From assembly GCF_023195915.1 (NCBI RefSeq), contig NZ_JALPRP010000001.1:310001-374000 (forward strand): a stretch of DNA of 64,000 nt, read 5' to 3'. Below, in pieces: positions 27,908 to 34,561 of this stretch (the first letter of the stretch is position 1; the number at the start of each line of letters is the position of its first letter). Source of the stretch: Methanoculleus sp. 7T. Lineage in GTDB: Archaea > Halobacteriota > Methanomicrobia > Methanomicrobiales > Methanoculleaceae. A program made the position numbers and the translations under genes. The notes beneath the pieces are model-generated. The model was not told where the DNA came from, ran no database searches, and saw nothing but the letters and a program-made list of their open reading frames with translations.

Positions 27908-28402
27908 ATGGGTGGCGGAATACGTGGAAAGAGAGGAACGGCTTGGTCATCGCGGTATCAGGATAGGGAAAATCTGAGGCAGATAAAACTGTCACAATAT
28001 CACGATAAGCAAAGAAAGCCGAGGGTGTTCATTAGTTTCCATATTGAGGATGAGGCCCAAGTGAACCTACTCCGATATCAATCGAAGAACTCTGACCAAC
28101 TAGAGTTCACAGACTACTCAGTTAAAGAGCCATTCGATGAGAAGTGGAAGACCCAATGTACAGAAAGGGTTAAACAATCTTCAGCAGTGGTCGTTGCGAT
28201 CGGCGAAGAAACCCACAAGCGTGAAGCAGTGTTATGGGAAATTCGAAAGGCACACGAACTGGGTAAACCTGTAATCGGTATGAGAATCCATAGCGATAAA
28301 AACCACAAGATCCCACAGCCTATGCTCAGCCACGGTGACAAGGTGTTGCCATGGAAACTCGATGCATTACAGGCGGAGCTGGACAGGATCCAGAGCAGTT
28401 AG
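27908..28402 (+). CDS. TIR-domain protein (ThsB-like, DUF1863 type)
   Basis: 164 aa. A basic N-terminal tail of about 35 residues precedes a TIR-like fold: RVFISFHIEDEAQ (strand A), FTDYSVKEPFDEKW (the DYS loop typical of ThsB), SSAVVVAIGEETH, and VLWEIRKAHELGKPVIGMR with the candidate catalytic Glu at residue 111. Such proteins cleave NAD+ and make cyclic ADP-ribose isomers or related signals. I prefer the ATG at 27908 (GAGGTG five bases upstream) to the GTG at 27902. It follows the TGT-like gene in one operon. The partner effector is not adjacent on this strand. Confidence 0.78.
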   Translation: MGGGIRGKRGTAWSSRYQDRENLRQIKLSQYHDKQRKPRVFISFHIEDEAQVNLLRYQSKNSDQLEFTDYSVKEPFDEKWKTQCTERVKQSSAVVVAIGEETHKREAVLWEIRKAHELGKPVIGMRIHSDKNHKIPQPMLSHGDKVLPWKLDALQAELDRIQSS

Positions 28403-28486
28403 ATCGCAGGGACAGGGGGGACGACCCTAATACCACTAATATAGAAACGGAACTTCAAAAAAAGCCAAAATAGCGGAAATTATGAA

Positions 28487-29440
28487 TTAGATTCTTCCCT
28501 TTTTAACCAACCTCCAATAATGTTTGCCTAAAACGGTCAGTTTACATGACTTTGAATCCATTGCAGCATAATACATGTGCTCTGCGGCAACAGGAACAAC
28601 CAAATTTACTCTGTTAAACTTTTGAAGTACTGCAAATTTTTTCATTTTACCAGGATCGGGATTTTCGCTTGTAGGTTCAAACTCTGGATCGAGTTTAAAT
28701 TCCTCTTCCATAGTAGGGAAGAGTTCAACAATCTTTTTCAAATCCTGAAGTGGTATCGGGGGTTGAACTTTTCTTAAGGTTATAAAATTTTTAACATTGG
28801 TCTTAAATATTGGTCGTTGATCCCAAGGACCAAGTGACTGATCAATGTGTGCATAAATGCTACCGGGAGTAATATCCCCGACTAAATTAGACGCACCGCC
28901 TTCCATCGCATCTACAAACAATGCTGTAAAGACACCGGAGCCATTTTCCTCCATTGCATATTGTTCACTGCTTGATGCTGTCATTATTGTCGTTCCTTCG
29001 CTGAGAATGGCGGTATTATTATCAGGACAGTTTGCAGCGATTCCAGAATGACAACAATCGAGAATGATTATTTTATTTTTTGCAGGAGATTTGTTTGCTA
29101 AAGCCATAAGGTCATTTATTGAGAATCCGTCATCACCATCATTACTATCAGAGGTGACAAGATAACCCCCTGTACTTTCTATATAGCCGTGCCCTGAAAA
29201 GTAAAAAAGAGCCACCTGGTCGTTGTTATCTTTAAATAACTTTTCTACAGCATCCTTTAGGCTTTTTCTTGCAATAATGCTTGATGGTGATGTTGCTGTT
29301 AAAGTTACGACGTCAAAGTTTTTCGTCCCATCGCTATTTCTTTCAAGTACTGATGTGACAGAATTAGCATCGTTGACACATCCAGAGAGTGAATTAATAT
29401 TTAGATAGTAATCAATACCAACAACAAGAGCCTTCCGCAT
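28487..29440 (-). CDS. caspase-like (C14) protease, probable type IV Thoeris effector
   Basis: 317 aa. The caspase fold begins RKALVVGIDYYLNINSLSGC. The catalytic dyad is visible as FYFSGHGYIES (His84) and IIILDCCHSGIA (Cys130). A domain of about 100 residues follows (from about 220), with DLKKIVELFPTMEEEF and an aromatic C-terminus, possibly the signal-sensing part. The start lies one base after the stop of the TIR gene, so both are made from one transcript. In type IV Thoeris a TIR enzyme makes a cyclic ADP-ribose-type molecule that activates a caspase-like protease, killing the infected cell. Layout and domains match that system; the activating ligand here is unknown. Confidence 0.82.
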   Translation of the reverse strand: MRKALVVGIDYYLNINSLSGCVNDANSVTSVLERNSDGTKNFDVVTLTATSPSSIIARKSLKDAVEKLFKDNNDQVALFYFSGHGYIESTGGYLVTSDSNDGDDGFSINDLMALANKSPAKNKIIILDCCHSGIAANCPDNNTAILSEGTTIMTASSSEQYAMEENGSGVFTALFVDAMEGGASNLVGDITPGSIYAHIDQSLGPWDQRPIFKTNVKNFITLRKVQPPIPLQDLKKIVELFPTMEEEFKLDPEFEPTSENPDPGKMKKFAVLQKFNRVNLVVPVAAEHMYYAAMDSKSCKLTVLGKHYWRLVKKGRI

Positions 29441-29441
29441 A

Positions 29442-29846
29442 TTAATCTAACTCCCTTATTGCAGCCACAATCGATTCTGTGTTCCATTTGACAATTCTAT
29501 CTGCTGCGTTCTTTACGACAGTTGATGTTCTTTCTGATCCCCAAGGCTCAATTGCTAAGATAGGTTTTCCATACTTCTGGGCGATGTCAATCTCCTTGTT
29601 AATCCACTTGCTGTATGTGGAGTAAACCCCAGCTAAAATGATAACTACGCCACAGGGACCAATCTTACGTTCTATTGCCTCCTTGAGATCTTTGTCTGTT
29701 CCATTTGTGTGAATGGGATCATTTTTAGGAACTGAATAATCAGAGTAATAAAAATAGGGCCTATTTTTGAGTAACTTGGTTAACCCATCGTAGGCATCAC
29801 TATATGTCCACGAATGGCTAATGAATAAATGATAGTGTTTTGACAT
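29442..29846 (-). CDS. TIR-domain signal synthase (ThsB-like) of the caspase operon
   Basis: 134 aa, a bare ThsB-type TIR domain: YHLFISHSWTYSDAYDGL, then FYYSDYSVPKNDPIH (DYS loop), CGVVIILAGVYSTYSKW, and the candidate catalytic Glu85 in INKEIDIAQKYGKPILAIE. GAGGG lies six bases before the ATG, and a TATA box lies further upstream. It should use NAD+ to make the signal that switches on the downstream caspase-like protease. It resembles the TIR protein at 27908 in motif layout, but the two are clearly divergent. Confidence 0.83.
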   Translation of the reverse strand: MSKHYHLFISHSWTYSDAYDGLTKLLKNRPYFYYSDYSVPKNDPIHTNGTDKDLKEAIERKIGPCGVVIILAGVYSTYSKWINKEIDIAQKYGKPILAIEPWGSERTSTVVKNAADRIVKWNTESIVAAIRELD

Positions 29847-30394
29847 GGTTAACCCTCACTAGATACTGTTAATCATTCATTTCTATATAAATTAATTACG
29901 ATATGTAAGATCAGTCTCTCCAATAAATTTACCATATTATTTGCATAATAGCAACCGGTAACGTTTAATTGGGTGACAGACTCCCCGTTAAGTGTTTTCA
30001 CGAACCAATTGTTTTAAAAATGGTTACCATGGGAAAGGACATGTTTCCACCTCCATAAGTGGCAAAATGGATGACTTCGACCCGGAACCTGTGTTCAAAG
30101 AATGGACTTAACTCTGTTTTTAGAGATTCAATTATTGACGGATGAACTGGGGATCGTGGATATTTGCCGGAAAAAGGAGATGGGCAAGCAGAGACCCGTT
30201 CTGATCGACCAGTTTTCCTGCACATACTTTCAGGTACCAGCGTCAGCTTCCCGGAATCCTATGGCTGCAGGCCTTAAGGGTAGCACGGTGCAAAAAGAAC
30301 AAACTACCGTCCCAAACCAGGGCAGTAGCGCGTATAACATTGAGACTATTGCCGGAGTCCCATAAGAGATTTTCGATACCCCACAAAATCGGAA
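29847..30394. other. mostly non-coding border region between the defence island and the integrated element
   Basis: About 550 bp, AT-rich next to the TIR promoter and more balanced further right. A minus-strand frame at 29998-30225 contains a protein-like stretch (HPSIIESLKTELSPFFEHRF) without a credible start and may be a gene remnant. I could not assign it to a family. No RNA gene is seen until the tRNA fragment at 30395. Confidence 0.35.
29881..29891 (-). promoter_or_regulatory. TATA box of the TIR-caspase operon
   Basis: Read on the minus strand this is TTTATATAGAA, about 38 bp before the TIR start codon. A transcription start some 25 bp downstream would leave a short leader that includes the GAGGG ribosome site. 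Confidence 0.55.
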
Positions 30395-30445
30395 TGCGAG
30401 GGATGGGATTCGAACCCACGGACCCCTGCGGGAGTGGATCTTAAG
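30395..30445 (-). pseudogene. 3' part of a split host tRNA-Leu(UAA) gene; left attachment site
   Basis: On the minus strand this reads from the anticodon loop through variable arm, T arm and acceptor 3' strand of a tRNA-Leu, ending CCCTCGC plus discriminator A at 30395. The anticodon-stem strand TCCAC is complementary to GTGGA of the 5' part at 62060-62101, not to ACGGA of the intact tRNA at 61876. Joining the two parts at the shared ATCTTAAG core gives an 85-nt tRNA, the same length as the intact copy. There is no 5' half next to it, so it cannot make a tRNA here. Confidence 0.85.
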
Positions 30446-30505
30446 TATATCACATACACTTGGCGCTGTATACCCTAATACCGGCGCCAGGGGAGTGATA
30501 GAACA

Positions 30506-31642
30506 ATGGACGATCTCGACAAGATGAAATCACTGGACGCCATCAACCGCAAGCACCTTGAAGGCTACGTCAGGGGGCTCCGCCTCAAGCAGCTCAAAGA
30601 GAAGACCATCAGAACAAAACTCTGGCGCATCTACCCGTTCCTTCAGTACCTGAACTTCATCGATGCAAAGACAGTCACCCGGGAACAACTGGAAGACTAC
30701 ATCATCGAGCGACAGAACCAGTGCAGTCCCTTCACGGTCCAGGGGGACATCCTCGAAGTGAAACTCTTCTTCCGCTGGCTCACCCCGGGAAGAGAGAAAG
30801 ACCTCTTCCAGAACATCAAGATCAAGAAGCCCCGCCGGCACCTCCCGGTGGAGCAACTCATCACCCGCGAGGACATCATCCGGCTCGTCGACGCCTGTGA
30901 CAAGCCTCGCGACCGAGCGCTGATCATGCTCATGTGGGACTCCGGCGCCCGGATCGGGGAACTCCTTAGCCTCAACATCGGCCACGTCCAGTTCGACCGC
31001 TATGGTGCGGTGGTGATTGTGACCGGCAAGACCGGGATGCGGCGGCTCCGCCTGATCAGCTCCGTGCCAGATCTACAGACCTGGATCAATATGCACCCAC
31101 TCCGTGCGGATGCAAACGCACCGCTCTTCGTGACCTCCCGGAGATACGGGCATGAGCCCCGGCGCATGAGTGCCCGGACCGTTGAGAACAGACTGAAGTA
31201 CGTCGCCCGGAAACTTGGGATGACAAAACCGATTCACCCGCACGCGATCCGCCATGCCCGGCTCACCGATCTGACCCGGAGCAACGGTAAGAAGCAGGGG
31301 CTCTCCGAGATGGAGCTCCGGCTCGTCGCCGGCTGGGAGAAGAACAGCGCGATGCCGGAGGTGTATATCCATCTGTCGGGTGCGGATGTCGAGCGGAAGC
31401 TGCTGGAGAACGCAGGGTTCATCGATGACACTCCCGATCCGGCGGATACCGCGCTCGAGCCCCGGCAGTGCCCGCGGTGCAAGGCCCTGAACGCCTATGA
31501 TGCACTCTTCTGCGCGAAGTGCTCGATGGCGCTTGTCGAGGAGGCGGCAAGGAAGGTGGATGAGTCGACGGAGGAGGCGAAGCAGAGCGAAGATTACCTG
31601 CAGTTGCTCCTGCAGATTAAGAAAGATTTAGGATTATCTTGA
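30506..31642 (+). CDS. tyrosine recombinase (integrase) with C-terminal zinc ribbon
   Basis: 378 aa. The N-terminal SAM-like/core-binding domain covers about residues 15-110. The catalytic domain shows Arg in DSGARIGELLSL, Lys in TGKTGMRRLRL, HAIRHARLTDLTR (His-x-x-Arg), a conserved Trp/His-type position in VAGWEKNSA, and the nucleophile Tyr in MPEVYIHLS. An unusual C-terminal extension, CPRCKALNAYDALFCAKC, is a four-Cys zinc ribbon. GGGGAGTGAT precedes the ATG. It lies 60 bp inside the left attachment site and should drive integration at the tRNA anticodon loop. Its 3' end overlaps the convergent HhH gene by 9 bp. Confidence 0.92.
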   Translation: MDDLDKMKSLDAINRKHLEGYVRGLRLKQLKEKTIRTKLWRIYPFLQYLNFIDAKTVTREQLEDYIIERQNQCSPFTVQGDILEVKLFFRWLTPGREKDLFQNIKIKKPRRHLPVEQLITREDIIRLVDACDKPRDRALIMLMWDSGARIGELLSLNIGHVQFDRYGAVVIVTGKTGMRRLRLISSVPDLQTWINMHPLRADANAPLFVTSRRYGHEPRRMSARTVENRLKYVARKLGMTKPIHPHAIRHARLTDLTRSNGKKQGLSEMELRLVAGWEKNSAMPEVYIHLSGADVERKLLENAGFIDDTPDPADTALEPRQCPRCKALNAYDALFCAKCSMALVEEAARKVDESTEEAKQSEDYLQLLLQIKKDLGLS

Positions 31643-32377
31643 TGTTCCAATGGCTTTGCTCGCAAACGAGAACAAGGCCATCTCAACATCAGCGCATTCC
31701 CATATCCCTTTCTTTCTCAGACCCCTTGTATACATCACTTCCGGATGTGGGCACGGCATGCCAGACAGATTTAATTCACTGGCAATCATCCGGAGTATCT
31801 GGATCCATGTCCCGTATTCGGACGGCCATTCGGTCTGCTGATACTTCAGATCCCACCGGGTTCCATTATACACCACTTTGAGCGACAACAATTCAGTATG
31901 CTGCGACGCGGGGTCGCCCCGGCCGAACACCTGGCAGAGTCGCTTATCAATTGCTCCGTACTCCCACGGCATCGCGAACCGAAGCAACTTGCTCTGGGAT
32001 ACCTTTCCGAAATATTTCATCTGAGGGTTGAGAACCGCTATTCCCTTTGCTGGATTGTCTTTGATCCATTCAGCGTACGTTCCATTGGAATAGAGAGGCA
32101 GATCGATGGAGGGATTCTGATGCGTGATCTGGATTTCATTCTGTGACCTAAGTTTGCTCCACTGCGCAATCTGCAGCAGGTGGTCCATAGTGATGCTGTT
32201 CTGCCTCGCCGCGTCGATCATGGTGCACTCCAAGCGCACGATGTCCTGGAACCCGGTCTTCCATTGATCTCTCCCCCAATCATATGATCGGTAGTATTGG
32301 GAAAGCGAAACTTCTGACAGCAGGTCCATCACTTTGTCCTGCGTCTCCTCTGACAGGGTAAACGAACGTATAGCCAT
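31634..32377 (-). CDS. HhH DNA-glycosylase-like protein (copy 1)
   Basis: 247 aa. The middle resembles the helix-hairpin-helix and following Asp of HhH-GPD/OGG-like folds: YFGKVSQSKLLRFAMPWEYG, then AIDKRLCQVFG. Flanking features shared with the copy at 53484 are a WGRDQWKTGFQDIVRLE-type N-terminus, a WPSEYGTWIQIL helix, PCPHPE, and a C-terminal GIWECADVEMALF. Start at ATG 32377, with GAGGTG six bases upstream. It is the second gene of an operon with the OB-fold protein and is divergent from a DUF6293 gene, as is its paralogue. Enzymatic activity is not established; DNA binding is likely. Confidence 0.5.
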   Translation of the reverse strand: MAIRSFTLSEETQDKVMDLLSEVSLSQYYRSYDWGRDQWKTGFQDIVRLECTMIDAARQNSITMDHLLQIAQWSKLRSQNEIQITHQNPSIDLPLYSNGTYAEWIKDNPAKGIAVLNPQMKYFGKVSQSKLLRFAMPWEYGAIDKRLCQVFGRGDPASQHTELLSLKVVYNGTRWDLKYQQTEWPSEYGTWIQILRMIASELNLSGMPCPHPEVMYTRGLRKKGIWECADVEMALFSFASKAIGTSR

Positions 32378-32393
32378 TTTAGTCACCTCGTAA

Positions 32394-32735
32394 TTATGCG
32401 AGTACCTTTACCCTGCGCGGATTTGCGACCAGGTAGTCTATCCGGTAAGGGTTCTCCATCCTCAACTCAACATCTTCACCGTGGAATCCTTTGACATACT
32501 CCCGAACTCTCCCGGTAAATGCGATACAGTCCCCGGCTTCGACATCCGCATCTTCGAATGCCCACGGCTGGTTTATCCAAACATGGTCCGTGAGTCTTTG
32601 TCCGGACGCACTTCTGACAGAGCGCAGGAGAGCAGACCGAAATACCCTCCCGTTTCTTCGATAGCTGAAGAAGCCACAGAATTGTGCCGTCATGTCGACG
32701 TCTTTTCCATCTAGTCCCTGAAGGTTCGTTCTCAT
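32394..32735 (-). CDS. small OB-fold-like protein
   Basis: 113 aa, beta-rich. The pattern FCGFFSYRRNGRVFRSALLR, DHVWINQPWAFEDADVEAGD, CIAFTGRVREYVKGF, and PYRIDYLVANPRRVKVL fits a single-stranded-nucleic-acid-binding OB fold (a barrel with the G-D-x-I-x-F-x-G-R-V turn). It is first in the operon with the HhH protein (17 bp gap) and divergent from DUF6293 copy 2. A role presenting single-stranded DNA or RNA to the HhH protein is possible but unproven. Confidence 0.5.
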   Translation of the reverse strand: MRTNLQGLDGKDVDMTAQFCGFFSYRRNGRVFRSALLRSVRSASGQRLTDHVWINQPWAFEDADVEAGDCIAFTGRVREYVKGFHGEDVELRMENPYRIDYLVANPRRVKVLA

Positions 32736-32796
32736 GTTTTCACCGCCCCAAAGGGCAAATAAGAAATAGCCGGGAGCCCTAATATCTCCGCTATCC

Positions 32797-32818
32797 CTAG
32801 CAGATTTAGCAATGCTAG
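32797..32818. promoter_or_regulatory. inverted repeat between OB-fold operon and DUF6293 copy 2, candidate operator
   Basis: CTAGCA and TGCTAG are separated by 10 bp (22 bp in all) in the 97 bp between divergent starts, just upstream of the DUF6293 start. The architecture (6-bp arms, spacer of 10-11) equals that of the inverted repeat at 26861-26883 beside DUF6293 copy 1, although the arm sequence differs. Confidence 0.45.
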
Positions 32819-32832
32819 CAGTTAGGTGGACG

Positions 32833-33681
32833 ATGAACGGGTTTCCGAAAAATATCCATGTTGTGCCTCTCGGTCACGAGATTGATAGAGCTGTGCGCCC
32901 TTTTGACCATACATCTGCAGATCTGGTGTACGTCCTTGCAGTGACCGATCGGGAGAAGTATGCAAAAGAGATGATTGACCAGCAGGAGTATTTCACCCAA
33001 CAGGTCATCAAGGGATTAGAAGAACGGCACATTACGACGCAATTCATTTCTGCAGACTTGTTTGATATGCTCACGGTCATGCAGCACATATCCTATATAA
33101 TCCGCCAGGAACGGGACAATGGAAATGACGTGCATGTCAACATATCAGCCTGTGGCCGTCTTACATCGATCGCCACTGCGTTCGCTGCAATGGCAGTAAG
33201 CGGAGATTTGGAGGATGAGGAGAAAACTCCAGTCAGGGTATACTATGTGCATGCTAACAGATACTCAGAAACCAAAGAAGAGCGATTACAGCACGGTATT
33301 TCTATCTGCACCGGTGAGAAGATTACGTTGTTCGAAAACTTTCAGATCGTGATGCCCGATCCTGTGAGCACTGACCTTCTCGTCCACCTTATGGACAAAC
33401 CCGCCGGTATAGATACAGATAATCTGTTCGCCTTCTTGCGAGAGAAACAGGTTGAAGGGTTCGCTAAAGATCTCAATACCTTGAACAAGTACGAGAAACG
33501 CCCTATTCAGAGCAATTACCTTATGAAGGCGAATAAACGGTACTTGGAGAGATTGCAGAGGCGAGGGTACATCTCGATAAAAAAACCTCAGCTTACAAAG
33601 ACCATCTCGATCACTCCTGCCGGAAGGCACATCGCCAGTATCAGCGGCAAAGTAAAACCCCTTCGCGACCGGTTCCCGTAG
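32833..33681 (+). CDS. DUF6293/HFX_2341-type regulator, CARF-like sensor plus winged helix (copy 2)
   Basis: 282 aa from ATG 32833 (GGTGG upstream; an ATG at 32812 would add seven residues). It shares with copies 1 and 3 the opening IHVVPLGHEIDRAVRPF, the ligand-loop motif VNISACGRLTSIATAFAAMA, and a C-terminal wHTH (RYLERLQRRGYISIKKPQ, ISITPAGRHIASI). It is closer to copy 3 than to copy 1; both carry the A-C-G-R loop in place of T-G-T-K. It lies divergent from the OB-fold/HhH operon. Expected to bind DNA in response to a nucleotide ligand; ligand unknown. Confidence 0.68.
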   Translation: MNGFPKNIHVVPLGHEIDRAVRPFDHTSADLVYVLAVTDREKYAKEMIDQQEYFTQQVIKGLEERHITTQFISADLFDMLTVMQHISYIIRQERDNGNDVHVNISACGRLTSIATAFAAMAVSGDLEDEEKTPVRVYYVHANRYSETKEERLQHGISICTGEKITLFENFQIVMPDPVSTDLLVHLMDKPAGIDTDNLFAFLREKQVEGFAKDLNTLNKYEKRPIQSNYLMKANKRYLERLQRRGYISIKKPQLTKTISITPAGRHIASISGKVKPLRDRFP

Positions 33682-33823
33682 GTCACTTTCACTAAACACA
33701 GTTCTCTCTTATAACTCCCCTCACCCACCTCTTTTTGCGTGCGGGAACGCGCCCGGGGTCGATTGATCAGACCCCGTCCTTTTCAGCACCGATCAATCCG
33801 GTCCACCCGCACGGGAGCAGCGC

Positions 33824-33967
33824 ATGAGAGAGATAACACAGGAAGTACTCGACCACATCCCGGACCCGATAGCAAAACTCGTCTGGGAGAAGTGGATCGC
33901 CGACGGTAAAGCCAGATTGATAACGCCACACAACGAGGGAACAAAATGCAACGCACAGACAGGATAG
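33824..33967 (+). CDS. small protein, 47 aa, start of the replication operon
   Basis: ATG at 33824 with GGGAG seven bases upstream; TAG at 33965-33967. Product begins MREITQEVLDHIPDPIAKLV and continues VWEKWIADGKARL. It looks like a short helical protein. It overlaps the next gene by 22 bp and is followed by two more small overlapping genes and the primase, so it is probably translated as part of that operon. No family recognised. Confidence 0.5.
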   Translation: MREITQEVLDHIPDPIAKLVWEKWIADGKARLITPHNEGTKCNAQTG

Positions 33968-34227
33968 ACGGCAGCCCACATGATGAAGCGTGCGCCAACA
34001 TCGATTCACACGGGACTGCCAACAACTCTTCTCCGTCCGAAGGGATAAGACCAGCTACCGACGAGCGACGCCCAGGAGTCGTCCCGCTCTACTTGGTCCA
34101 GCAGATCGTGGCCGCCGAGATCGCTCGATACGGTCGGGCGGTGCGGGAGATCCATATCGTCCGGACCGGCTGCCACTTCTACACGGTCACGACCGTGACC
34201 GGACAGGAGGCGGCCGGCCATGACTGA
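33946..34227 (+). CDS. hypothetical protein, 93 aa, replication operon
   Basis: ATG at 33946 with GAGGGA a few bases upstream. The N-terminal 40 residues are low-complexity and polar; the C-terminal half (VVPLYLVQQIVAAEIARYGR, then EIHIVRTGCHFYTVTTV) looks like a helix followed by a beta hairpin. It overlaps both neighbours (22 bp upstream, 8 bp downstream), supporting translational coupling. Function unknown. Confidence 0.5.
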   Translation: MQRTDRIDGSPHDEACANIDSHGTANNSSPSEGIRPATDERRPGVVPLYLVQQIVAAEIARYGRAVREIHIVRTGCHFYTVTTVTGQEAAGHD

Positions 34228-34561
34228 GCCCGGGACTCTCTCCTATGGCACTGGCGGAGCCCTCCATATCTCCGTCGACGCCGAGAAGTACCGGATCGAG
34301 GCCGAGGACCTCAAGAACCTGCTCTTCTACGGCAGGGTGATCCCGATTACACAGGACCGTTCACGGACAACCCCGGGCGGCATCCTGGTCAGCGAGATCG
34401 CCATCGAGGGGCACGCGGCGATGAACGCTTCGGGCAAGGCAGTGATGCTCCATACCCGCGTCGGCTCCTACATCATCCCGCTCATCAGTTTCCAGCGGGT
34501 TGCCCGCGGGGAGGCCATCTCCGCACCCCTCTTCCCCCTGGTGCCGGGGGTGACAGGGTGA
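34220..34561 (+). CDS. hypothetical protein, 113 aa, replication operon
   Basis: Beta-rich protein with ALHISVDAEKYRIEAEDL, YGRVIPITQD, VSEIAIEGHAAMNASGKAVM, and SYIIPLISFQRVARGE; it might be a small barrel or a ligand-binding sheet. The stop TGA overlaps the GTG start of the primase (GTGA), a classical coupling junction. No family recognised. Position suggests an accessory role in replication or copy control. Confidence 0.55.
   Translation: MTEPGTLSYGTGGALHISVDAEKYRIEAEDLKNLLFYGRVIPITQDRSRTTPGGILVSEIAIEGHAAMNASGKAVMLHTRVGSYIIPLISFQRVARGEAISAPLFPLVPGVTG

Noticed and set aside
30446-30505. Second tRNA 5' half at the left end that would restore the split tRNA
   Set aside because: The sequence beyond the core does not form acceptor, D or anticodon stems with the 3' part.
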